Program-made: the position numbers and the translations under genes | Notes under the pieces: model-generated | What the model saw: the letters and a program-made list of their open reading frames with translations, nothing else | What the model was told of the DNA's origin: nothing | Databases searched by the model: none | Part shown: positions 53,994-61,071 of the stretch, in pieces | Layout of the letters: each line of letters begins with the position of its first letter | How positions within the stretch are numbered: position 1 is the first letter of the stretch | NCBI RefSeq assembly: GCF_000379605.1 | Contig: NZ_KB902624.1 | Coordinates: 62,001-126,000, forward strand | DNA from: Rhizobium giardinii bv. giardinii H152 | GTDB lineage: Bacteria > Pseudomonadota > Alphaproteobacteria > Rhizobiales > Rhizobiaceae | Direction of reading: 5' to 3' | DNA: 64,000 bases

Positions 53994-54652
53994 GCCTCGG
54001 CGTCCGGTGCGGCGTCCCATATCAGCACGCGAATCGGCGTCGGATCGAAGCCGTTGCAGGGGTTGTTGATCTGCGGGCAATTGGAGATGACGCAGAGCAC
54101 GTCCATCTCGGCCACCAGCTCGACGAAGTCACCGGGCGCGGAGATGCCGTCGACGATCGTCATCTTGCCATCGGGGCTGATCGGCACGTTCATGAAGAAG
54201 TTGATGTTCGGCACGATGTCGCGCTTGCTCATTCCGTGTTTCGTCACCTCGATCACGAAGTTGTCGCGGCAGGCGTGCAGGTATTTGGTGCCGTGGCCGA
54301 AGCGCACGGTGTTGCTCTCGCAGGAGCAGGCGCCAGCCGACGTGTCGTGGCGGCCACAGCTGTCGGCCGTCATCGTCAGCATCGTGCGGCCTTCGTTGGA
54401 GATGATCCGTGTGCCGGTGCCGACATAGGCTGCGCCCTGTTCCCGCATCGTGTCCTGATTGGAATAGCGCTCGGAAAAATCATCAGCCTTGTAAAACAGT
54501 GTGTCGATGGCCTGCTGGCCGTAGCTGTCTTCGATGCGGATCGTCTGTCCCTTGCGCACCAGGCCGGACCACGGCGCTTCGGCCGGAATGAAATGATCCT
54601 GCGCGGCATTTTCTATGGTGCGTGCCGGGGAAGTCTGAATGAAATCGGTCAT
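53990..54652 (-). CDS. DUF1989 protein, urea-carboxylase-associated protein 2 (carboxyguanidine deiminase subunit)
   Basis: A 220-residue DUF1989 protein. It contains GLVRKGQTIRIEDSYGQQAI, TMTADSCGRHDTSAGACSCE and VLCVISNCPQINNPCNGFDP, with cysteines and a histidine placed as in metal-binding members. Such proteins occur as pairs beside urea/guanidine carboxylases and together deiminate carboxyguanidine to allophanate plus ammonia. It overlaps the carboxylase gene (ATGA) and lies 12 bases after its partner gene. The assignment of subunit letters (CgdA or CgdB) is left open. Confidence 0.87.
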   Translation of the reverse strand: MTDFIQTSPARTIENAAQDHFIPAEAPWSGLVRKGQTIRIEDSYGQQAIDTLFYKADDFSERYSNQDTMREQGAAYVGTGTRIISNEGRTMLTMTADSCGRHDTSAGACSCESNTVRFGHGTKYLHACRDNFVIEVTKHGMSKRDIVPNINFFMNVPISPDGKMTIVDGISAPGDFVELVAEMDVLCVISNCPQINNPCNGFDPTPIRVLIWDAAPDAEA

Positions 54653-54664
54653 GGTTCGCCGTCC

Positions 54665-55483
54665 TCAAGCCTGCATTATGGCGTTGTTCTCGAAGCCGCG
54701 AACGGCCTCTGCGGTTGCCGTGCGGGCAAGATCGTCGGCAGCCGGAACGGCGGCGCGGAACCGAGTTACGCTCACCGGCGCGGGCGCATAGACCGGATTG
54801 GGATCGAGCGGGTGCGGGCAGGTGGAAAGGCAGATGAGCATGTCCATCTCGGCGCGCATCTCGGCATAGTCGCCACTGTTGGACATCTTGCCTTGCCAGT
54901 GGAAACCACCGTCGTCGTCGATGCGGACAGGCGCAAAGAGGTTGAGCACGCCCGGAATATCGCGGCGATCCAGGCCGATCTTGCCGGCCGCCAGGATGAA
55001 GTTGTCCCGCGTGTTGCGGGTCTTTGCGCCTCGATATTTGGCGGCGTTCGAAGCTGCCGTCGATCCGCCCATCAGGCAGTCATGCGCACCGCAGCTATCC
55101 TCGATCATCGAAAACATCACGCGGCCCATGTCCGAGAAGATCACCCGGCCCTTACCGAGCGCCGTCGTCCACTGAACCTTGACGGTATCGACCAGATTGA
55201 GCCTCTCGCTGGTATCATTCGCGTTCCAGGCGATCAGCGCAACGGTTGAGGCGCCGTCCTGCTGCTCGATGCGAAGGGCTTCGCCGCGATTCAAACGGGT
55301 CGACCAGTACCAGCCGCCGGGGATCGTTTCCCGATGGATGATTGCTGTTGGTTCGATCGCTGGCGCGGGAAGGGGGCTCGGTGTCGGAAGTGCCTTGGGA
55401 GTGAACTCCAATCCTTTCTTCTGATGTTCTTCGTAACGCTGCCGGTTGGCGGCAATTTCCTCTGCGGAACGTCTGACATGCAT
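54665..55483 (-). CDS. DUF1989 protein, urea-carboxylase-associated protein 1 (carboxyguanidine deiminase subunit)
   Basis: A 272-residue DUF1989 protein with an N-terminal helical extension (EEIAANRQRYEEHQKKGLEF). The core has ETIPGGWYWSTRLNRGEALR, SMIEDSCGAHDCLMGGSTAA and EMDMLICLSTCPHPLDPNPV, with the metal-site cysteines and histidine. It pairs with the smaller DUF1989 protein encoded next. Both lie between the importer genes and the carboxylase in one transcript, with a two-base gap to the ATPase gene. Confidence 0.87.
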   Translation of the reverse strand: MHVRRSAEEIAANRQRYEEHQKKGLEFTPKALPTPSPLPAPAIEPTAIIHRETIPGGWYWSTRLNRGEALRIEQQDGASTVALIAWNANDTSERLNLVDTVKVQWTTALGKGRVIFSDMGRVMFSMIEDSCGAHDCLMGGSTAASNAAKYRGAKTRNTRDNFILAAGKIGLDRRDIPGVLNLFAPVRIDDDGGFHWQGKMSNSGDYAEMRAEMDMLICLSTCPHPLDPNPVYAPAPVSVTRFRAAVPAADDLARTATAEAVRGFENNAIMQA

Positions 55484-55485
55484 GG

Positions 55486-56313
55486 CTATCTATCTCCTGA
55501 CGGGCTGGAAGAGGGGTCGTCCCGGCGAGGACCCTGCAAGACGACCGGGCCGTCCCGGTCAGGGCTGAAGTACGAAAGCTCGCCCGCGCGGCGGGGCGGC
55601 CAGATGGAAATGTCCCGTGTGATCGTGGCGCCGTAGCGCTCCTTCTCCTCCGGCCGGTCGCGCGGCCGCTCGAAGGCGACGACACGGGTGGCGAGCGTGA
55701 AGGCCTCCCTCATGTCGTGCGTGACCATGACGACGGTCATCTGGGTTTCATTCCATAACCGCTTCATCAGCGTGTGGATCTCGGCGCGGATGCCGGGATC
55801 GAGCGCCCCGAACGGCTCGTCGAGAAGCAGGACCTTGGGTTTCATGATCAGCGCCTGCGCCAAAGCCAGTCGTTGCTGCATGCCTCCGGAAAGCTGTGCC
55901 GGATATTTTGTTTCTGCGCCGGAAAGGCCAACTTCAGTGATAAGTTGCCGAGCTTCGTCGATCGCCGACCGCCGCGCTTGGCCGAAAAGCTTTGCCTTGT
56001 ATTTCGAGGCCATCAATTCCTTTCCGAGCAGGACATTGCCGAGCACCGTCAGATGCGGAAAGACCGAATAGCGCTGGAACACGACGCCGCGATCCGGACC
56101 TGGTTCAGCCGGCAGCGGTTCGCCATCCAGCAGGATCGTACCCCTGGTGGGTCGTTCCTGGCCAAGAAGCATGCGCAGGAAGGTCGACTTGCCGCAGCCG
56201 GAGGGGCCGACGAGCGCGACGAAGGCACGCGACGCGACTGTCAACGACACGTTCTCCAGCACGATCTGATCGCCATATTCCTTCCAGACGCTGTCGATGA
56301 TCAGTTCGCTCAT
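55486..56313 (-). CDS. ABC transporter ATP-binding protein (SsuB/TauB type), guanidine operon
   Basis: A 275-residue ATPase of the nitrate/taurine/sulfonate importer class. Walker A is GPSGCGKST, the signature LSGGMQQRLALAQAL, Walker B VLLLDEPFGALDPG and the switch region VMVTHDMREAF. The C-terminal extension of about 50 residues (TRDISIWPPRRAGELSYFSP) is family-like. The ATG at 56313 overlaps the permease stop by four bases; open sequence upstream is antisense-like arginine-rich coding and unlikely. Context points to guanidine or a guanidine-related compound as cargo. Confidence 0.88.
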   Translation of the reverse strand: MSELIIDSVWKEYGDQIVLENVSLTVASRAFVALVGPSGCGKSTFLRMLLGQERPTRGTILLDGEPLPAEPGPDRGVVFQRYSVFPHLTVLGNVLLGKELMASKYKAKLFGQARRSAIDEARQLITEVGLSGAETKYPAQLSGGMQQRLALAQALIMKPKVLLLDEPFGALDPGIRAEIHTLMKRLWNETQMTVVMVTHDMREAFTLATRVVAFERPRDRPEEKERYGATITRDISIWPPRRAGELSYFSPDRDGPVVLQGPRRDDPSSSPSGDR

Positions 56314-57128
56314 CCCTGTTTCTCCAGTTCGGACCAGGGAAAGACGGCGATGCGGATCCGGTCGACGACGAAGTTGGTCAGAACGGCAAGCAGGGTGATC
56401 CAGACGACATAGGGAAAGATCACGTCCATGGACAGATAACGGCGGACAAGGAAGATGCGGTAGCCGAGCCCGGAATCTGACGAAATGGCTTCCGCTGCAA
56501 TGAGGAACAGCCAGGCAGGACCGAGCTGCAGCCGGACGCAAGTGAGCAGCCGCGGCAGGATCTGCGGCAGCACGACGCGAAGGGCGATCTGCCACGAGGA
56601 GCCGCCCAGCGTTTCCGCCTTGACGATCTGCTCGCGCGGCAGTTCCAGCACTTTCAACGCCAGGTCGCGGATCATCGTCGGCGCGACGCCGATGGTGATC
56701 AGTGCGATTTTCGAAGCTTCGCCAAGCCCCATGACGATGAACAGAAGGGGCAAGAGCGCAAGCGGCGGCACCATGGAAACGGCGGCGACGAAGGGGGCGA
56801 GCAGCGCCCGAAGATAGGGCAGCATGCCGATCGCCATGCCGATCAGCAGCGCCGTCGCGGTCGAAATGCCCAGACCTGCGAAAAGTCGGATCAGGCTTGC
56901 GGCGGTATCGGACCAGAGCAGATAGTCGCCTGTGCGCGCATCCGGCAGGAACGCCAGCCGGTTGACGGCGTCGGCAAAGCCCGTGAGGCCGGGCAGCAGC
57001 TTGTCATTGGCATTTTCCGCCAGCCGTGCCGCCGAACCCGCCGCATAGGCGGCAACAAGCAGGACGAAGGGCAGAAGCATGAGGGCAAGTTGTGCGCCTC
57101 GGTTCGGCCTGGTGTTGATCCAGCGCAT
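56310..57128 (-). CDS. ABC transporter permease (SsuC/TauC type), guanidine operon
   Basis: A 272-residue inner-membrane permease with about six hydrophobic segments. The coupling loop is visible around PREQIVKAETLGGSSWQIAL followed by RVVLPQILPRLLTCVRLQLG. It starts MRWINTRPNRGAQLALMLLP. The gap to the binding-protein gene is 67 bases and the gene overlaps the ATPase gene by four bases. It forms the channel for the substrate delivered by the neighbouring binding protein. Confidence 0.88.
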   Translation of the reverse strand: MRWINTRPNRGAQLALMLLPFVLLVAAYAAGSAARLAENANDKLLPGLTGFADAVNRLAFLPDARTGDYLLWSDTAASLIRLFAGLGISTATALLIGMAIGMLPYLRALLAPFVAAVSMVPPLALLPLLFIVMGLGEASKIALITIGVAPTMIRDLALKVLELPREQIVKAETLGGSSWQIALRVVLPQILPRLLTCVRLQLGPAWLFLIAAEAISSDSGLGYRIFLVRRYLSMDVIFPYVVWITLLAVLTNFVVDRIRIAVFPWSELEKQG

Positions 57129-57195
57129 GACATGGCTCCGTTGATGGAGGGAAGAGGGCGGCGCGGTAAACCCGCACCGCCGATCGGCGCAACGC

Positions 57196-58269
57196 TCAGA
57201 GCGAACCGTCAGCCGCGGCCTTCATGTAGGTCTCGGTGAAGCGCAGCTTGACGTTACCGCTGTCGCCGAGAACCTTGCCATCAGGCATTTCGATGCCGAT
57301 GACATCGGCCGAGGCCGCTCCGCTGCCGAGCAATCCCTTTTCGAACAGGAAGTTGCGCACGAGGTCCATCGTCTTCGGCAGGCTGGGCGACGCCGTAAAA
57401 GCCATCGCGTCGGCGGGCTTGTCGAATAGCTTGGTGGCGGCGATTTGGGCTTCGAAGCCCTTCAGATCGGTTCCTGATGCAGAGCCCATCGCTTCGCGTG
57501 CCGCCTTGCCCTCGTCGGTATCTGCCGTCATCAGCGCTGCGGTTTCATACCAGATGCCGGCGAGCGCCTTGCCGAAGTTCGGATTGTCCTTCAGCACGTC
57601 GGTATTGGCGACCATCAGGTCGATGATTTCGCCCGGGATTTGCGAGCTGTCGAAAACCTTTTTGGCCGTCGGATCTTCGAGAATGGTCGCAACGAGCGGG
57701 TTCCAGGTGACGACTGCCGAGACATCGGCTGTCTTGTAGGCGCCGACCATGTCGGCGTCCGAGGTGTTGATCACCTTCACATCCTGTTCTGTCAGCTTGA
57801 GGCTTTCAAGCGCCCGGGCGAGCAGATAATGCGAGACGGAAAACTCGACGAGATTGACGTTCTGGCCTTTCATGTCGGCAAGGCTCGCTTTGTCCTTGAG
57901 AATGACGGCATCGTTGCCGTTGGAGAAGTCGCCGACGATGACGGCCGTCGTATCGACACCACCGGCCGCCGGAATCGAGAGACCGTCCATGTTGGTGAGC
58001 GTGACGGCGTCGAAGGCACCGGCGGTGTACTGGTTCATCGACTCCACGTAATCGTTGAACTGGGTGACTTCGATCGTGAGGCCGTATTTGTCGGCCCATT
58101 TCTTGACGATTCCATTGTCGGCCGCGTACCCCCACGGCATCCAGCCGACATAGATCGACCAGGCGACCTTGAAATCGGTCTTTGGTGCAGCGAAGGCGCT
58201 TGACGTCATGCCGACCGCCAGCGAAGCGGCAAGCGCGGTGATCGAGAGCATTTTCGAAAAATTCTGCAT
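57196..58269 (-). CDS. ABC transporter substrate-binding protein (NMT1/TauA type), guanidine operon
   Basis: A 357-residue periplasmic binding protein. The signal peptide MQNFSKMLSITALAASLAVG ends near SSAFAAPK. The mature part starts FKVAWSIYVGWMPWGYAADN and has the NMT1-like pattern QYTAGAFDAVTLTNMDGLSI and LVEFSVSHYLLARAL. Members of this subgroup are found under ykkC riboswitches with urea-carboxylase genes. AAGGGGAAA precedes ATG 58269. It is the first gene of the operon, 27 bases after the terminator controlled by the riboswitch. Confidence 0.88.
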   Translation of the reverse strand: MQNFSKMLSITALAASLAVGMTSSAFAAPKTDFKVAWSIYVGWMPWGYAADNGIVKKWADKYGLTIEVTQFNDYVESMNQYTAGAFDAVTLTNMDGLSIPAAGGVDTTAVIVGDFSNGNDAVILKDKASLADMKGQNVNLVEFSVSHYLLARALESLKLTEQDVKVINTSDADMVGAYKTADVSAVVTWNPLVATILEDPTAKKVFDSSQIPGEIIDLMVANTDVLKDNPNFGKALAGIWYETAALMTADTDEGKAAREAMGSASGTDLKGFEAQIAATKLFDKPADAMAFTASPSLPKTMDLVRNFLFEKGLLGSGAASADVIGIEMPDGKVLGDSGNVKLRFTETYMKAAADGSL

Positions 58270-58295
58270 CGCATTTCCCCTTTTTGCTTTTCTTC

Positions 58296-58336
58296 AAAAA
58301 AGGGATCGGCATGGACCATCGCGCCGCCAATCCCTT
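58296..58336 (-). terminator. Intrinsic terminator of the guanidine-I riboswitch
   Basis: On the reverse strand AAGGGATTGGC (58336-58326) pairs with GCCGATCCCTT (58310-58300) over eleven positions with one G-T pair, and the T-run continues for several bases. It lies directly after the aptamer and before the binding-protein gene. The 3' strand of the aptamer's closing stem abuts its left arm, which fits ligand-controlled termination. Confidence 0.85.
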
Positions 58337-58450
58337 GGCTAACGAGGTCTCCCGGGCTTTTGTCCCGCCGTGCACCCGGCGGGATGTCTCCCCAACCGGT
58401 GGCAGCTCTCGGACCAGCACGCTTGTCGAAACGCCGGAACCCTAGCCACC
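58337..58450 (-). promoter_or_regulatory. Guanidine-I (ykkC) riboswitch aptamer
   Basis: The reverse strand shows the conserved blocks of the class in order: CTAGGGTTCCG from 58445, CTGGTCCGAGAG near 58417, and ACGGCGGGACAAAAGCCCGG with GAGA ending at 58348. TGGCTA (58448-58443) and TAGCCA (58341-58336) can close the P1 stem. The class binds free guanidinium and normally switches on transcription of exporters or degradation genes. Here it precedes an importer and carboxylase genes, the known 'degradation' context. Confidence 0.92.
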
Positions 58451-58466
58451 AACTCTGCAGTTTAAC

Positions 58467-58484
58467 AAGCAAAGGCCGTGCCAA
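58467..58484 (-). promoter_or_regulatory. Sigma-54 (RpoN) promoter of the guanidine operon
   Basis: Reverse-strand TTGGCACGGCCTTTGCTT at 58484-58467 fits the -24/-12 consensus TTGGCACG-N4-TTGCW exactly, with ten bases between the invariant GG and GC. Transcription should begin about 12 bases further, near 58457, just before the riboswitch aptamer. Such promoters need an activator such as NtrC. Confidence 0.85.
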
Positions 58485-58540
58485 ACTTTAAGTAGTTGAT
58501 TTTGCGTGATTCATTGAGGAGGCACATTGCCCACCGCGAA

Positions 58541-58554
58541 AAGTGCATGCACTT
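58541..58554. promoter_or_regulatory. 14-base perfect palindrome upstream of the sigma-54 promoter
   Basis: AAGTGCATGCACTT is an exact palindrome about 60 bases upstream of the -24 element. It could bind a dimeric activator or repressor. Its GTGC/GCAC order is the inverse of the usual NtrC site (GCAC-N-GTGC), so it is not assigned to NtrC. Confidence 0.45.
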
Positions 58555-58641
58555 GCACATCCTTTGGGCGCCTTGCGCCTCTTAAATCATCAGTCCTCAA
58601 TTTCGGTTAGGTGCCGAGTACATCACGTCCGATCGGGTCAG

Positions 58642-58947
58642 TTAGATTCCCAACCCGCCGAACTCCTCGGCGTCGTCCCCTTCCCAGGGTAAGGGCATGG
58701 ATGCACGGCTGCGATTGGCGGATGGCATCGGCATCCAGCATTTCAGCTCCGGCTCGGCATATTCAATGACGCAGCCCGGTGAGGAATCTGAGGCGCGCCA
58801 ACCCTCTGCGCCAAACTGATCGCCCTTCGACCAGTAGGCGAGGTCAACTTCCGCGGGCCCCTGTTCAGAGGGGCGGACCGTGACGAGGATCCGACTGCCG
58901 TCTTTCGGCGCGCTTGCCATGTGGCGCCACCTGTCTGGCTCGTCCAT
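58642..58947 (-). CDS. Small conserved hypothetical protein
   Basis: A 101-residue cytoplasmic protein that starts MDEPDRWRHMASAPKDGSRI and contains VDLAYWSKGDQFGAEGWRA and CWMPMP. The W-x-x-M-x-SAPKDG-x-RI opening is common in short bacterial and phage proteins of the DUF551-like type, whose function is unknown. It stands alone; bases 58948-59243 downstream of the GSCFA gene hold no gene. Confidence 0.65.
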   Translation of the reverse strand: MDEPDRWRHMASAPKDGSRILVTVRPSEQGPAEVDLAYWSKGDQFGAEGWRASDSSPGCVIEYAEPELKCWMPMPSANRSRASMPLPWEGDDAEEFGGLGI

Positions 58948-59243
58948 CGTTTTTCTCTCCTGCCTTCCTGGTGGAGTGTCGCCTCGCCATCGAAAGCGGT
59001 CAACTCAACTTTGCACGCGCCACCCTCTCGAGACGAGCCGTCAAAAATTTGACTACTGTTCAAGAGCGGCATGCCGTTCCCCCGCCCTTTCACTACCAAC
59101 AGCTTAAAATTCTCGGCAGTGCCGGGCAAGCATCCTCGTGGGAGACTTGGGCCCCGTCGGTGCGTCGGGCGCCGTGGTGGGCGCCATTTGGCCACCGTCG
59201 TCATGTCCCGCTCCCCTTTCTACACTCATCGACGGCGATGATT

Positions 59244-60497
59244 TTAGAAGGATGCGAAAGCAAAAGCCGCCCAATTGATGGCGCTGTCGAGCGCAGCAAT
59301 ACCAACGACCAACTTGAGTGCGCGCGTCCCGACGGTCTTCAGGTTCTTCCGCCTGTTCTCGTTTGCAGCCGCTTTTTCAAGTTCTTTCAGGCGCCTCCGC
59401 TCGACGAAGATTTGCTCCCGCTCCAGCCTGCGGGCCTCGAGACGGGCGTTGATCTTTGCTTCCTTCTTGATGGCCCGGTGTTCAGCGTAAGAGACGGCAT
59501 CGCGATTGCGCATGGTCTCGCCCTTGCGCAGGTCCATCTCCCAAGCATGATTATAGGCATCGATCATTTCGCTCTCCGTAATGCCGGGAGCGCAATAGTA
59601 ATGCTCGAACATCTTCATGTTGAACGTCAGCACGTCGGAACGGACATGGCGGCGGTCGTCACCCCACTGGTTGCGATAGATCCGGGTGACGGCTTCATAG
59701 CTCGGGAAGTAGAACAGTTTTCCTTCGTCTTGATGCGTCGTCAGGAACTCGTCCAATGCGCTTCGCAATGTCGCCTTCGAAACCGCGTCGGCAGTCATGC
59801 AGGAGACAGCACGGAAGGTCGCCGTCAGCGGGATGGGGGAGACGGAGAAGAGGACTTTGGCATTCGGACGGAAACGCCGGATCAAGCCATAGATCGAACG
59901 CAGGTTTGCCAATGTCTCGGCATGGCTGGCCGCCCTAAATTTATGACGATGAGGGTCGTAGCTGTCCGCGGGTACCGCTCTCCAGAAGACTTCCCCCGTC
60001 GGTTCGTCGTACCAGAGTTCGGACAGGCCAAGCGTTATAATGAACAATTCGGCCTGATCGAACAGCTCTTTCGTCTCCAGACGAATGCTCTCGTCGTAAG
60101 CGTAATCCTCGCCCTTCTTTCCCTGCCAGACGTCAGCAGTGGGATGCTTGTTCAGCCAGGCCCACTCGAACTGCTGAAGGATCGCGAAGGTGTTGACCAT
60201 CCCGTCACCCATCTTCGTGACATAGGCTTTGTTGTCGCGCTTATTCAGGACGTTATAGCCACGGTCGTGCAGATAGGTGCTGATGTTGGTTGCGAAGCAC
60301 GAGCCAAAGGCAACGATGGGCGTTGTTTTGGTCACGAATTTCTCGGCCGGCTTCCAGCCCTTCATGACGTACTCATCGACGGCATTCGGCTTGCTCAGCG
60401 AGGCATCGGTGGGATGAAAGTTCGTGTTTGCTCCCCGGTAAAAACTGCGTGAGGTACGGCGCGTTTCGCCATCCTGTTCGAAAGCAAACGTCGACAT
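59244..60497 (-). CDS. GSCFA-domain protein
   Basis: A 417-residue protein with the eponymous GSCFA motif at residues 65-69 (TPIVAFGSCFATNISTYLHD). Further family features are ELFIITLGLSELWYDEPTGE-like sequence (LFIITLGLSELWYDEPTGEV) and FSVSPIPLTATFRA. The domain is related to SGNH/GDSL esterases, with the motif serine or cysteine as the likely nucleophile, and often occurs with surface polysaccharide genes. After residue 340 there is a charged helical stretch with many arginines and glutamates (probably coiled coil) and a hydrophobic end (LKLVVGIAALDSAINWAAFA). No sugar genes lie nearby. Function here is unknown. Confidence 0.85.
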   Translation of the reverse strand: MSTFAFEQDGETRRTSRSFYRGANTNFHPTDASLSKPNAVDEYVMKGWKPAEKFVTKTTPIVAFGSCFATNISTYLHDRGYNVLNKRDNKAYVTKMGDGMVNTFAILQQFEWAWLNKHPTADVWQGKKGEDYAYDESIRLETKELFDQAELFIITLGLSELWYDEPTGEVFWRAVPADSYDPHRHKFRAASHAETLANLRSIYGLIRRFRPNAKVLFSVSPIPLTATFRAVSCMTADAVSKATLRSALDEFLTTHQDEGKLFYFPSYEAVTRIYRNQWGDDRRHVRSDVLTFNMKMFEHYYCAPGITESEMIDAYNHAWEMDLRKGETMRNRDAVSYAEHRAIKKEAKINARLEARRLEREQIFVERRRLKELEKAAANENRRKNLKTVGTRALKLVVGIAALDSAINWAAFAFASF

Positions 60498-60824
60498 CTA
60501 TACTCCCCCGACTGTATTTATGACGCGCCACAACCAATATCTGATACGGAACGATTTTGTCTATGCCTGTCTTGCAATTATGCGCGGCGGCTGTCGTGAC
60601 ATTTGCCCTTATGTGACCTCGATCGCTATTATGGAGAGCAGCCGCAGCAGGTGAGCCGTAGCGCCACCACCCCGATCGCTGCACATCGCCTTCTTCACAC
60701 TCGGTACTAGCGTGATGAATTGACCGGCGGCTTTCAAGAATGTTCCCGCGTGCGCGTCCAATGGCAAAGAAGAGGGCATTGCCGACTGGCTGCTTTCACA
60801 TACCATCGTGATTCAGGGCTCACC
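60498..60824. other. Intergenic region without recognised genes
   Basis: About 330 bases upstream of the GSCFA gene. Its promoter should lie here. Open frames are short, antisense to each other and unconvincing. Confidence 0.4.
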
Positions 60825-60930
60825 ATGAGCTGATATGACCTGGTAGACGTTGAATGGCGCCTGATCGAGCCGCTGCTACCCAACAAGCCGAGAGGTTTGC
60901 CCTTGTTGATGATCTGCGCGTGCTAAGTCG
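60825..60930 (+). mobile_element. Remnant of an IS5-family transposase gene
   Basis: From ATG 60825 the plus strand reads MS, a TGA stop in place of an arginine codon, then YDLVDVEWRLIEPLLPNKPR, the N-terminus of IS5/IS427-group transposases. After a frame change VDDLRVLS (about 60907-60930) continues the expected VDDRRVLNG stretch, and the similarity then fades. No terminal repeats were found. The gene is dead and marks an old insertion between the GSCFA gene and the glycine-rich protein gene. Bases 60931-61071 hold nothing else. Confidence 0.75.
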
Positions 60931-61071
60931 AGTGCAGTGCCGTAATACACTCCACCACCGGATGATGTTGAGGGGACGACATGCTCGTGCGTGGCAACGG
61001 CCGTCGTGACACGGGGCAGATCCACTTGCGCCGATAAGCAGAATAGATTGCACCTGCTGCTTTCGCGGCGG

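Noticed and set aside
58914..60452. A 512-codon plus-strand open frame opposite the GSCFA gene
   Set aside because: It is the antisense shadow of the GSCFA coding region, without motifs or a proper ribosome site; the reverse strand has a recognisable domain.
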